DNA of 64,000 bases, from positions 3,644,501 to 3,708,500 of the forward strand of contig NZ_CP061205.1 in the NCBI RefSeq assembly GCF_015240255.1, in the 5' to 3' direction. Position numbers and translations under genes: made by a program. The stretch is from Kordiimonas pumila. GTDB lineage: Bacteria > Pseudomonadota > Alphaproteobacteria > Sphingomonadales > Kordiimonadaceae. The notes beneath the pieces are model-generated. The model was not told where the DNA came from. It saw nothing but the letters and a program-made list of their open reading frames with translations, and made no database searches. Below are positions 17,590-25,521 of this stretch, piece after piece (position 1 is the first letter of the stretch; the number at the start of each line of letters is the position of its first letter).

Positions 17590-18567
17590 GTGAAGTTGGT
17601 AACTTTTGAAATTAATGGCCAGATACGGACCGGTGCGGTTACAAAAAAATCTATGGTGCTGGATCTGTTTACTGCAGCCACACCCAGCGAACAGCCACTG
17701 CTCGCTACCATGCAGTCTATCGTTGAGCATGAAGATCAGGCGCTGGATGCTATCAACAACCTGCTTGTTAAAAACAGCGGTGAACATGCATACAACTTTG
17801 ACCAAATCCGTTTTTTGCCGCCTCTGCCTGTGCCCAATTCGATCAGAGATTTTGCTAATTTTGAACTGCACTGTCTGCAAGCATTGGAAACCAGCATGCG
17901 TACACGCGCAGCATCCCAGCCCGATCCAGAAACTGCGTATCAAAGCTACAAAGCAAGTGGTGCTTATGCCTTGCCACCCATTTGGTACGAGCGCCCGTTT
18001 TACTTTAAGGGCAACCGCATGACCTGTTCTGGCCATAAGAGCGTGATCGAGTGGCCCTACTTTACAAACATGATGGACTATGAACTGGAATTTGCCGCCA
18101 TCATTGGCAAAAAAGGCAAAAACATTAGCCATGAGAAAGCAACAAGCCATATTTTTGGATACACACTCTATAATGATTTTAGTGCACGCGACGAACAAGT
18201 CCGCGATCAGCAGTTCCGCATGGGGCCCTCGAAAGGCAAAGACTTTGATACGGGCAATGCTATGGGCCCTTGGATTGTTACCCGTGACGAGCTGCCAAAC
18301 CCCTACAACCTTGCAATGAGCGTAAGAATAAATGGTGAAACGCAAGGAAGCAGTAACAGTTCTGGAATGCAACATAGCTTTGAAGACTGTATTGCGTTTG
18401 TAAGCCGTGATGAAACGCTTTACCCAGGCGATGTGTTTGGATCGGGTACTGCAGGAAATGGTTGCGGCTTTGAAACCGGACGTTACCTTGCACCTGGTGA
18501 TAGTATTGAGCTTGACATCGAAGAGCTCGGCATCCTCCAGAACACTATTGGTGAGCGCCGAGCTTAA
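17590..18567 (+). CDS. fumarylacetoacetate hydrolase (FAH) family protein 1
   Basis: A protein of about 325 residues with the FAH/2-oxo-acid hydratase-decarboxylase fold. Family members hydrolyse or hydrate ring-cleavage products using a divalent metal. FKGNRMTCSGHKSVIEWP, DYELEFAAIIGK (metal acid residues) and IFGYTLYNDFSARDEQ are clear. The GTG at 17590 is chosen because AGGA precedes it by 6 bases; the ATG at 17584 abuts that site and an earlier GTG at 17569 lacks one. It is divergent from the extradiol dioxygenase and probably acts on its product. Hydrolase versus hydratase activity is not decidable. An opposite-strand open frame here is a shadow. Confidence 0.83.
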   Translation: MKLVTFEINGQIRTGAVTKKSMVLDLFTAATPSEQPLLATMQSIVEHEDQALDAINNLLVKNSGEHAYNFDQIRFLPPLPVPNSIRDFANFELHCLQALETSMRTRAASQPDPETAYQSYKASGAYALPPIWYERPFYFKGNRMTCSGHKSVIEWPYFTNMMDYELEFAAIIGKKGKNISHEKATSHIFGYTLYNDFSARDEQVRDQQFRMGPSKGKDFDTGNAMGPWIVTRDELPNPYNLAMSVRINGETQGSSNSSGMQHSFEDCIAFVSRDETLYPGDVFGSGTAGNGCGFETGRYLAPGDSIELDIEELGILQNTIGERRA

Positions 18568-18572
18568 CATCG

Positions 18573-19982
18573 TTATTTACTAATCCGTACGGTCTGGAGT
18601 TGCATATATTCCTCCAGTCCGTACAGACCAAATTCTACACCAATCCCTGATTGCTTGGCTCCGCCAAATGGGGCATTCGGCGAAATAGTTGCATGGTCAT
18701 TCACCCATGCCGTGCCACTTTCAAGCCTACAAGCAAGAACGCGGGCTTTTTCTATGTCAGCCGACCAAATAGAACCACCTAGTGCATTTTCATTAGCATT
18801 GGCGCAGGCGACTGCGTCGTCAACATCCATAAATCTAACAATTGGTAAAACTGGCCCAAATTGTTCTTCATCAACAATACGAACACCGTCACTCACGTCC
18901 ACGACGACAGTCAGCGGATAGAAATACCCGGCGCGATCAAGAGCTTGCCCCCCCGACAGAACCCGCGCACCGTTAGAGACAGCATCAGCAACCAGTTCTT
19001 TGACATAATCAAACTGTGCTTTGTTTTGCAAAGGCCCAAACTGAGTTTCAGGGTCATTACCCGGACCCACTTTTGCTGCAATTGCCATTTCCGCAAGCTT
19101 TGTAGAAAGCGTATCGTAAATGCTGTCGTGCACATAAAGCCGTTTTAGTGCCGCACACGTCTGGCCACTATTTCCAAATGCCTTAGCAAAAATTTTAGCT
19201 GCAATTTTATCAGTATCTGCATCAGCTAACACAATAGCAGCATCATTACCGCCCAGTTCCAGCGTAAGCCGTTTCAGGTTAGACGCGGCATTTGCCATAA
19301 TATTACGGCCAGTATTGGTGGAGCCCGTGAAGACAATTTTATCAATTCCCGCATGGCCAGACATCATCCGCCCCAAGCCCCCTTCCCCTGTAACAGAATT
19401 CAACACGCCCTTTGGTAAAATGCCATTTGCAATTTCTATGAGGCGCAGTGTGCTAAGGGGGGTGTAAGACGAAGGCTTAATGATAACAGTGTTTCCTGCA
19501 AGCAAAGCTGGCATTATGTGCCATACTGCAATCATCACAGGGTGATTCCACGGCGTGATAGAACCAACCACCCCAAGCGGCTTACGGTGGACCTCTATGC
19601 GTACCGCTTCATCATCCTGCACAACATCAACGGACGGGCGTAACTTAGCTGTCGCGCGCGCCCATTTAAGCGCACCCATAATTTCACCCGCCGCACCCGT
19701 ATGCACTGGTTTTCCCTGCTCTGTAGACAAAAGAACAGCAAGATCATCCTTCTCTTGCTCAACGGCATCTGCGATTGCTTCGATCATGGCAGCCCGGTCT
19801 TGAACTGACTTTCCGGCCCATGCAGGAAAGGCTGCCCGGGCGGCGCTTACAGCAGCATCTAAATGCTCTGACGTTGCAACTGAACACCTTGCAAAACCCT
19901 CAGCAGTAGCGGGGTTTATCACTTCAAAGCTATCCTCAGTGCGTATTTTTTCGCCGTCGATAAGAAACGAATGCTGGATCAT
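18573..19982 (-). CDS. aldehyde dehydrogenase family protein
   Basis: An NAD(P)-dependent aldehyde dehydrogenase of 469 residues. The catalytic cysteine is C276 in NSGQTCAALKR and the general base is E242 in LELGGND; VGSITPWNHP and the FTGSTNTGR cofactor loop are intact. The start at 19982 is preferred, with AAAGGG about 10 bases upstream; the ATG at 19991 abuts that site. It follows the amidohydrolase gene by 18 bases on the same strand, so the two are an operon. By context it would oxidise a ring-cleavage semialdehyde such as a muconate semialdehyde, or an aldehyde from the ThDP enzyme. Confidence 0.87.
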   Translation of the reverse strand: MIQHSFLIDGEKIRTEDSFEVINPATAEGFARCSVATSEHLDAAVSAARAAFPAWAGKSVQDRAAMIEAIADAVEQEKDDLAVLLSTEQGKPVHTGAAGEIMGALKWARATAKLRPSVDVVQDDEAVRIEVHRKPLGVVGSITPWNHPVMIAVWHIMPALLAGNTVIIKPSSYTPLSTLRLIEIANGILPKGVLNSVTGEGGLGRMMSGHAGIDKIVFTGSTNTGRNIMANAASNLKRLTLELGGNDAAIVLADADTDKIAAKIFAKAFGNSGQTCAALKRLYVHDSIYDTLSTKLAEMAIAAKVGPGNDPETQFGPLQNKAQFDYVKELVADAVSNGARVLSGGQALDRAGYFYPLTVVVDVSDGVRIVDEEQFGPVLPIVRFMDVDDAVACANANENALGGSIWSADIEKARVLACRLESGTAWVNDHATISPNAPFGGAKQSGIGVEFGLYGLEEYMQLQTVRISK

Positions 19983-20000
19983 GGCTTTCATGCCCTTTCA

Positions 20001-20987
20001 TTATAAGCCAAACAACCGCTCTGCTGTTTCGCTCTTCACTTTGCTTGCAACGCTTTTCTCGAGTGCATTAACGCGCCCTAAGCAACCCGCCATATCACCA
20101 ATATTGTGCGGATAATCAGACCCATACATGACACGATCAGCGCCGCCTGCTACCTCGATGCACAAGTCAAGTGCACCCTTTTCATACACGACAGCATCAT
20201 AATATATTTTCCGTAAGTAAGTGCTCGGAGCATCCTTTATTTTTTCAGAGCATGCGGGGATCATTTCATGACAGCGATCAAGCCTGCCAGCTAAATACGG
20301 CAGAGTACCACCACCGTGTGCCGCGATAATATTAAGCTTTTTATAACGATCAAAAAATCCATCAAATATCATTCGGGAAATCGCAAGTGTCGTATCAAAC
20401 ATAAAGCCAACTGGCGGTATCAGGCCGTACTCATGCATTTCCATTTTACTGGCACCCTGCGGCGCCGTTGGGTGAATAAGAACAGGCAGACCGTATGCAT
20501 CTATTGCATCCCAAATAGGAGTGAACTCTGGCGCAGTAAGGCTTTTTTCATCAATATTTGCTGTTACAAATACCCCTGCGGCACCCGCTTTAACGGCAGC
20601 ATGTAGTGTCTCAACAGCCTTATCAGCATACTGCCATGGGAGAGTAGCAAACCAGCGCAGCCTTTCAGGGTATTTATCTTGCTGCTCTGCCATAACTGTA
20701 TTCATGACAGTTGAAGCCTGAACGCTGATATCTTCACTACCCCAATAAGCGCTTGGGCAGGTCAAAGATACGACTGCAAGATCAACTCCCGCTTTGTCCA
20801 TATTCTGAATGCGTAAATCAAAATCCAGCATCTCCGGGAATAAGGTCATAAACGGAGCGCCCCACATAAATATGGAATCCTGCCCTGCTTTCGTTTTTTT
20901 CACCTCATACTTCGGTGCGCCGTGCTTACAAAGAAGGTCAAGCCACTTCTGGCTAATCATATGGGTATGGACATCAATAACAGACAT
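20001..20987 (-). CDS. amidohydrolase-superfamily decarboxylase, ACMSD-like
   Basis: A 328-residue metal-dependent protein of the 2-amino-3-carboxymuconate-6-semialdehyde decarboxylase/gamma-resorcylate decarboxylase group. The zinc motif DVHTH lies at residues 5-9. The IAAHGGGTLPYLAGRLDRC segment and the late YGSDYPHNIGD are diagnostic for the group. The start at 20987 is set by GAGGAG. A perfect 13-base-pair hairpin precedes the gene and separates it from FAH 2 upstream. With the downstream aldehyde dehydrogenase it makes the pair expected for an aminocarboxymuconate semialdehyde route. A non-oxidative aromatic decarboxylase or a hydrolase are alternatives. Confidence 0.82.
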   Translation of the reverse strand: MSVIDVHTHMISQKWLDLLCKHGAPKYEVKKTKAGQDSIFMWGAPFMTLFPEMLDFDLRIQNMDKAGVDLAVVSLTCPSAYWGSEDISVQASTVMNTVMAEQQDKYPERLRWFATLPWQYADKAVETLHAAVKAGAAGVFVTANIDEKSLTAPEFTPIWDAIDAYGLPVLIHPTAPQGASKMEMHEYGLIPPVGFMFDTTLAISRMIFDGFFDRYKKLNIIAAHGGGTLPYLAGRLDRCHEMIPACSEKIKDAPSTYLRKIYYDAVVYEKGALDLCIEVAGGADRVMYGSDYPHNIGDMAGCLGRVNALEKSVASKVKSETAERLFGL

Positions 20988-21009
20988 GCTAGTACTCCTC
21001 ACTAAAGGA

Positions 21010-21040
21010 ACACCCTGTTTCCAGACAGGAAACAGGGTGT
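21010..21040 (-). other. intercistronic 13-bp perfect hairpin
   Basis: ACACCCTGTTTCC pairs perfectly with its complement around a 5-base loop between FAH 2 and the amidohydrolase gene. On the transcribed strand no run of T follows (TTCCTTTAG), so it looks like an RNA processing, stability or attenuation element rather than a full terminator. Confidence 0.65.
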
Positions 21041-21049
21041 CGACTTATA

Positions 21050-22012
21050 TTATTTCTCAAGATTCACGCGGTTAGACAGCCGGCCAAGACCTTCCACTTC
21101 TACATCAGTGAGCTTGCCGTCATATAGACCCAGATATGTACCAACATTCCCACGCGGGTGCTTTTCGGTACCTTTGGAAGCCGTCCCTGTATGAATGCAA
21201 TCGCCCAGCTCCATAGTGAACCATTTGGTCGCCTCAGAGATCACGCGCTCTACAGGAAAGAAATAGTTAGCTGTGCTATCTTCTGTATAACATTCACCGT
21301 CAATGTATCCGCGGACCTTCAGCTTATTTGGATCTTTCACTTCGTCCTTAGTCGTAATCCACGGCCCCATAGAGGCAAACGTGTCTGCTCCTTTGGATTT
21401 GGCATGATAGATAAAGTATAAATATGTATCATCATCGCCGAATTTTTCACGCCATGCCGTATGGTGCGGCTTCACCAGATCCGGTGTTTGCTTCAGAGCA
21501 ATAGCATCTTGGCTAAACTTAACGCCGCTCGCTGTTACATCATTAGTCAGAGTGTAGCCAAACACGTAATCAAGAGCATCTTCTGGCGCTACATTCTTCG
21601 CGCGTTTGCCAAATATAACAACAGGTTCTGGCTCTGGGATTGACTGGCCGTGATCCTTTAAAATATCAATTGTTTTATTATGCCCAGTAAGTGCTGACCG
21701 GCCTTTAATAAAAAACATAGGCGCCGTCATAGGCTTATAAGCTTTGCTGTTCAGGTTATTGTTATTTACTGCACACCCAAGAATTTTTGAAGGCTTGGGG
21801 TTAGGTGCCATCCAGTCAGCTCCGGCAAGATCAATAACAGGAAGCGTGCCCGCTTTCGCTTTCACAATAGCCTCTGCTGCTGAATCAAGGCCGGCAGAGC
21901 CTGCTTCGATCAAATCTTCCATCCATGTATAGGGAACAGCAACTGCCGTATCATCTGTTACTCTGGCAATTACAGTAGGACGTCCGTCCAGCATAATGGT
22001 TCCTAGTTTCAC
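21050..22012 (-). CDS. fumarylacetoacetate hydrolase (FAH) family protein 2
   Basis: A FAH-family protein of about 320 residues, probably a hydratase, isomerase or hydrolase for an open-chain product of ring cleavage. KILGCAVNNNN, the metal-binding EPEPVVIFGKRA and VFGYTLTNDVTASG are clear. The GTG start at 22012 (MKLGTIMLDGRP) is preferred because AGGA lies about 7 bases before it; the ATG at 22030 has no good site. It is divergent from the MarR gene, with an operator candidate between them. It heads the FAH 2/amidohydrolase/aldehyde dehydrogenase unit. It has only loose similarity to FAH 1, so the two likely act on different intermediates. Confidence 0.8.
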   Translation of the reverse strand: MKLGTIMLDGRPTVIARVTDDTAVAVPYTWMEDLIEAGSAGLDSAAEAIVKAKAGTLPVIDLAGADWMAPNPKPSKILGCAVNNNNLNSKAYKPMTAPMFFIKGRSALTGHNKTIDILKDHGQSIPEPEPVVIFGKRAKNVAPEDALDYVFGYTLTNDVTASGVKFSQDAIALKQTPDLVKPHHTAWREKFGDDDTYLYFIYHAKSKGADTFASMGPWITTKDEVKDPNKLKVRGYIDGECYTEDSTANYFFPVERVISEATKWFTMELGDCIHTGTASKGTEKHPRGNVGTYLGLYDGKLTDVEVEGLGRLSNRVNLEK

Positions 22013-22096
22013 GAAAGTATCCTTTCTCATTTGGCCGGAGGAGCCGCGTTTCACATACGACGCGTTTCTAATCCGAAGTTTCACAAGCGGTATTCT

Positions 22097-22110
22097 GTTG
22101 ACTCATCAAC
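22097..22110. promoter_or_regulatory. MarR-type operator candidate, copy 3
   Basis: GTTGACTCATCAAC, with exact 6-base inverted arms, sits 66 bases upstream of the MarR gene and 85 bases upstream of the divergent FAH 2 start. This position is typical for an autoregulating MarR repressor. Confidence 0.65.
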
Positions 22111-22175
22111 TTTATTCATGTTTTTTGCCCTCACCCACGCATCTCCTAACCAGCTACAGCGGAGCCAAAAGATTT

Positions 22176-22628
22176 ATGAACAAGAAACGCCCTACGGCAG
22201 ATATGGAAAAATTTCTCTCTTATCGGTTGAGTATTATTTCCAGACTTATAAATCGCCGCTCCACGAGGTATTTTAATGAGAACTACGGTCTGACCCTCGC
22301 CGAATGGCGCGCACTCGCACAAATTGCTGCAGGCAAAATGAACACGGTGAAAGCAATTTCCGAACAAACCTTTTCTGACAAAGGCCTGATCAGCAGAGCT
22401 ATTACCAGCCTTGAAAAGAAAGGACTTATTGAAGGCACACCAAACCCAAAAGATAAACGCAGTATGGAATACAAACTGAGCGCAGTAGGTATTAGCATTC
22501 ACGACGAAATCATGCCCATGCGCATGGAAGAAAACGCCCTGATTGCCGAAATCATGACCCCGGAAGAGCTTGAGCTTTTCAAAGACGTATTGGCTCGCAT
22601 TCAAGGTCATCTTAATGCTCTCGACTAA
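22176..22628 (+). CDS. MarR-family transcriptional regulator
   Basis: A 150-residue winged-helix regulator. The SIISRLINRRSTRYF dimer helix, the GLTLAEWRALAQIAAG segment, the recognition helix in SDKGLISRAITSLEKKGLI and the wing with PNPKDKRSMEYKLS are all recognisable. The ATG at 22176, with GGAG 11 bases upstream, is chosen; the open frame continues upstream but crosses the operator and divergent promoter. It probably represses FAH 2 and, judging from shared operators, the dioxygenase/FAH 1 and hydroxylase promoters, with an aromatic ligand as inducer. Its stop codon overlaps that of the convergent Rieske gene. Confidence 0.85.
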   Translation: MNKKRPTADMEKFLSYRLSIISRLINRRSTRYFNENYGLTLAEWRALAQIAAGKMNTVKAISEQTFSDKGLISRAITSLEKKGLIEGTPNPKDKRSMEYKLSAVGISIHDEIMPMRMEENALIAEIMTPEELELFKDVLARIQGHLNALD

Positions 22629-23908
22629 ATCGTTTCTGACGCATTTTCATCAATCATGCCCATTGCAATCTGGTATTCCCGTTTAATCTCCTCGGGCTGG
22701 CCCACCTGATGCTGATAATCAGGCTCATTCAAGCGGTACGATAAAGCCTTGGCCAGCGCCCTGCTCTCATCAAGAGACATAGACTGCGTAAATAGTTCAC
22801 GGTGCTTGATAGGAAGCTCAACGCATGCATTTTTCTTAGAATCCCTGATCAACCCTTTTGGGTCTTGACCATCGCTTACAAGCTGCATGTTTTTTTCATA
22901 ACAGCGACGCATCATCACAATGCCCAAGTCACTTTGACCTAAATGCTCTTCGGTACGATCAGCAATTGTACCTTGCCCGACCCATGCAACAATATCCTGA
23001 TTCATAACGTGGCTTGTAATCCAGCGGCCCGCGCCATCCTTAACCGGGCCCTTCCAGTAAGGCACCCGCTGTTGCACATAAGGCTCTCTGTCTACCGGCA
23101 CACGGTGAAACATCCATGTAACACTTAAGGTGTTCTCATCATCGACAGGAATGCGCCACTCAATATGATCACCCAGAAAAAAAGCATGCGGCCAAAGTGC
23201 CGTTGCGCCAATTGTCCAGTGCTCATTGCTTTTATCAGTATCTTCCCGCACACGCCGATAGATGTGGCCATACTCAAATTCTTCAAACTTAAGCTCCAGA
23301 TGAGTAGGCCCATATTCACCGCTTCCTGACAACCGAGAGGACCAGTTCCTGTGCATCCATTCAAAATGAACGGGGTCACAGCTGTTTTCCTGACACTGGA
23401 ACCAGTTGCACGGAATATCCGCAAACACCACCTGCCTGAAACCATTACCCCATGTAAACGGCTCCCAGTTTGGCACTAGCGGCGCAGGGTCCGGCCCCAT
23501 ATAGATCCAAAGCATTCCAGCTTTTTCTTCAACCTTATATGACTTGATCGTAATTTTATCCCGGAAGCGAGCTTTTGGATTAGCTATATCCTCATAGGGT
23601 TGCTCAATACACTTGCCGGTAGGGCCGTAGCACCAGCCATGATAGCTACAGCGCAAGCCATCTTCTTCAACAATGCCGTAAAGCATATCCGCACGCCGGT
23701 GTGGGCACTGCCTGTCAACAATACCGTATTCACCTTTACCACTTTTAAAAAGCACCAAGTCTTCGCACAGTAAGCGCACAGCCTTAATAGGGTTTTCCTC
23801 AAGCTCGGCAACCGCTGCAATAGGGTGCCAATAGCGCCGCAACATATTCCCCATCGGGGTATTAGGCCCAACCTTCGTAAACCGTTCATTTTGTGCGGCA
23901 CTAACCAT
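22625..23908 (-). CDS. Rieske non-heme iron oxygenase, alpha subunit
   Basis: A 427-residue terminal oxygenase. The Rieske cluster ligands are C68, H70, C87 and H90 (CPH and CSYH). The catalytic iron site is in DPVHFEWMH with H181 and H186. Length and layout match single-component alpha subunits of the phthalate dioxygenase/vanillate demethylase type. Likely reactions are ring hydroxylation or O/N-demethylation. No ferredoxin or reductase gene lies nearby, so electrons must come from elsewhere. It is divergent from IclR 2, with two inverted-repeat sites in the gap, and its stop overlaps the MarR stop by 4 bases. Confidence 0.86.
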   Translation of the reverse strand: MVSAAQNERFTKVGPNTPMGNMLRRYWHPIAAVAELEENPIKAVRLLCEDLVLFKSGKGEYGIVDRQCPHRRADMLYGIVEEDGLRCSYHGWCYGPTGKCIEQPYEDIANPKARFRDKITIKSYKVEEKAGMLWIYMGPDPAPLVPNWEPFTWGNGFRQVVFADIPCNWFQCQENSCDPVHFEWMHRNWSSRLSGSGEYGPTHLELKFEEFEYGHIYRRVREDTDKSNEHWTIGATALWPHAFFLGDHIEWRIPVDDENTLSVTWMFHRVPVDREPYVQQRVPYWKGPVKDGAGRWITSHVMNQDIVAWVGQGTIADRTEEHLGQSDLGIVMMRRCYEKNMQLVSDGQDPKGLIRDSKKNACVELPIKHRELFTQSMSLDESRALAKALSYRLNEPDYQHQVGQPEEIKREYQIAMGMIDENASETI

Positions 23909-23971
23909 CGCTTATAAAAACTCCTTAGCACGTATCAAAACCAGTTCTTGCCCTTGCTAGGTAAAAAAAAT

Positions 23972-23987
23972 GTTTACATAACGCAAC
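23972..23987. promoter_or_regulatory. IclR 2 operator candidate, copy 1
   Basis: GTTTACATAACGCAAC is an imperfect inverted repeat in the 131-base gap between the Rieske gene and IclR 2. It resembles the site at 24002 in the opposite orientation (shared GTT-TC...GCAAC half sites). Confidence 0.5.
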
Positions 23988-24001
23988 AAATCAATATAAA
24001 A

Positions 24002-24018
24002 GTTGCATATAACGAAAC
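24002..24018. promoter_or_regulatory. IclR 2 operator candidate, copy 2
   Basis: GTTGCATATAACGAAAC lies 22 bases before the IclR 2 start codon. It also partly matches the family 1 motif found at 5038, 8949, 15369 and 16436, as expected for related IclR regulators. Confidence 0.5.
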
Positions 24019-24039
24019 TATTAAGCGGATTAAAGCACC

Positions 24040-24849
24040 ATGAACAGGGACCCACGCCGCCGCGCACCCCAGTTAGCACCGGCAAAAATAGAAACCGTTG
24101 CCACTGCTTCTGATATAATTGATTTTCTGGCAGAAAGTGGTGAAACCGTCGGTGTGCAAAAAGTTGCCGATGCACTAAACATGACTAAGTCCCGTGCTTC
24201 AAGGCACTTGGCAAACCTTGAATCGTTAGGCCTTATTGGGCGCGTACCCGGTGCGCGCGGCTACCAGTTGGGCTGGCGCGTAATGCGCTGGGGTCAAATT
24301 GCTTCTACCCACCTTGATCTTACAAAAATTTTTGAAGGACCCCTCCAAGACCTTAATCAGCAAACAAACAAAACTGTATTGCTGTGCGCACCCGCTGGCG
24401 GCGAAGCTATTGTTACCAAATGTTTGCCCTCAAATACCGCTATTCGCATAGAGGTTAAAATTGGGCTGGTTTTAAGCCTACCGTACTCCCCAAGCGCTTG
24501 TATTTGCTATGCTTTTTTACCTCGAGAACAACGCCAAAGCATGCTGATTCACCTGAAGCAACGGGAGCAAGATTTCCGTGTAGAAAACGAAACACACTTT
24601 AACCAGCGAATTTCCGAAATACAGCAAACCTATTATAGCTGGGATAAAAATAAATATAATGTTGGCTACGGCGCAATTGCAGCACCTGTTTTTAATCAGC
24701 ATGAGGGCCTTGCGGGTACAATTACGCTTGTGCTGCCAAGCGAAGAGCTTAGTGATAAACCACCTGAGCATCTGTTAAAAAGCCTGCTTACAACTGCTGA
24801 GGAATGCTCCAGACTTTTGAAGTCGCACATCAAGTTCCCCAGTCTCTGA
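24040..24849 (+). CDS. IclR-family transcriptional regulator 2
   Basis: A 269-residue IclR protein. The helix-turn-helix includes VQKVADALNMTKSRASRHLANLESLGLI with the recognition helix at about residues 48-60, and the effector domain includes TVLLCAPAGGEAIVTK and GYGAIAAPVFNQHEG. It is divergent from the Rieske oxygenase and precedes RidA 2 by 33 bases. It likely controls the Rieske gene and its own RidA/MFS neighbours. A paralogue of the regulator at 15610, it may answer to a different intermediate of the same pathway. Confidence 0.86.
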   Translation: MNRDPRRRAPQLAPAKIETVATASDIIDFLAESGETVGVQKVADALNMTKSRASRHLANLESLGLIGRVPGARGYQLGWRVMRWGQIASTHLDLTKIFEGPLQDLNQQTNKTVLLCAPAGGEAIVTKCLPSNTAIRIEVKIGLVLSLPYSPSACICYAFLPREQRQSMLIHLKQREQDFRVENETHFNQRISEIQQTYYSWDKNKYNVGYGAIAAPVFNQHEGLAGTITLVLPSEELSDKPPEHLLKSLLTTAEECSRLLKSHIKFPSL

Positions 24850-24882
24850 TATCGAGATTTACCCGCGTTAAAGGTGCCTATA

Positions 24883-25377
24883 ATGAAAGAAACTATTACG
24901 TCGCTGGCCGCCGCAAAAGGCTACACACTACCCAAAGTGCACTATGCTAATACAGACTTCATTTTATACCGCGTAACAGGGAATTTGGTTTATATTTCAG
25001 GCATGGTAGCCCAGTTCGAGGGCAAAAGGCCTTACATTGGAAAACTTGGTAAAGATATCTCATTAGAAGACGGTATTGAAGCTGCAAAACTAAGCGCCCT
25101 TAACATCCTTTCATGGTTACGGGAAGCAGTTGGTGATGACGCTAGCAGAATTGCAAGCTGTTTAAAGCTCGGCGGCTTTGTCGCTAGCACCCCAAGCTTT
25201 ACAGACCAGTCAAAAGTTATAAGCGGCGCATCGCGTTTAATTGTTGATGTTTTTGGTGAGAAAGGCAAACACACACGCACCTCCGTGGGGGTTGCCGTTT
25301 TACCATTTGATATTAGCGTAGAAATTGAAGCAATTTTTGAGCTTCATCCGAAAGAAGATACACCAACTAAATTTTGA
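24883..25377 (+). CDS. RidA family protein (copy 2)
   Basis: A 164-residue RidA-type protein, longer than the usual 130 residues through an N-terminal extension. LVYISGMVAQFEGKRPYIG and the conserved arginine in RTSVGVAVLPFDISVEIEAIF are recognisable. AAAGG 8 bases before the ATG at 24883 fixes the start. RidA-family proteins with this longer form are often named endoribonuclease or enamine deaminase; in aromatic pathways related proteins act as 2-aminomuconate deaminase. Being downstream of IclR 2 and near the Rieske gene, a pathway role is more likely than housekeeping. Confidence 0.8.
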   Translation: MKETITSLAAAKGYTLPKVHYANTDFILYRVTGNLVYISGMVAQFEGKRPYIGKLGKDISLEDGIEAAKLSALNILSWLREAVGDDASRIASCLKLGGFVASTPSFTDQSKVISGASRLIVDVFGEKGKHTRTSVGVAVLPFDISVEIEAIFELHPKEDTPTKF

Positions 25378-25521
25378 GCGAGTTTAAATAACAACTACTG
25401 GCCCAGTCTTTTCTGTTAACAGCCTATTAAATTTAAGCTTACAGAACCAAAGCACCTAACCTGATAACAGCCCAACTTTTGACTACGATCTAAACCAACA
25501 TGACAGCAAAGCAGAATAGTT

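Noticed and set aside
17530-18570. Long minus-strand frame opposite the first FAH-family gene
   Set aside because: The plus-strand frame has clear FAH motifs and a ribosome site; the opposite frame has no recognisable domain and an unusual Cys/His-rich composition.
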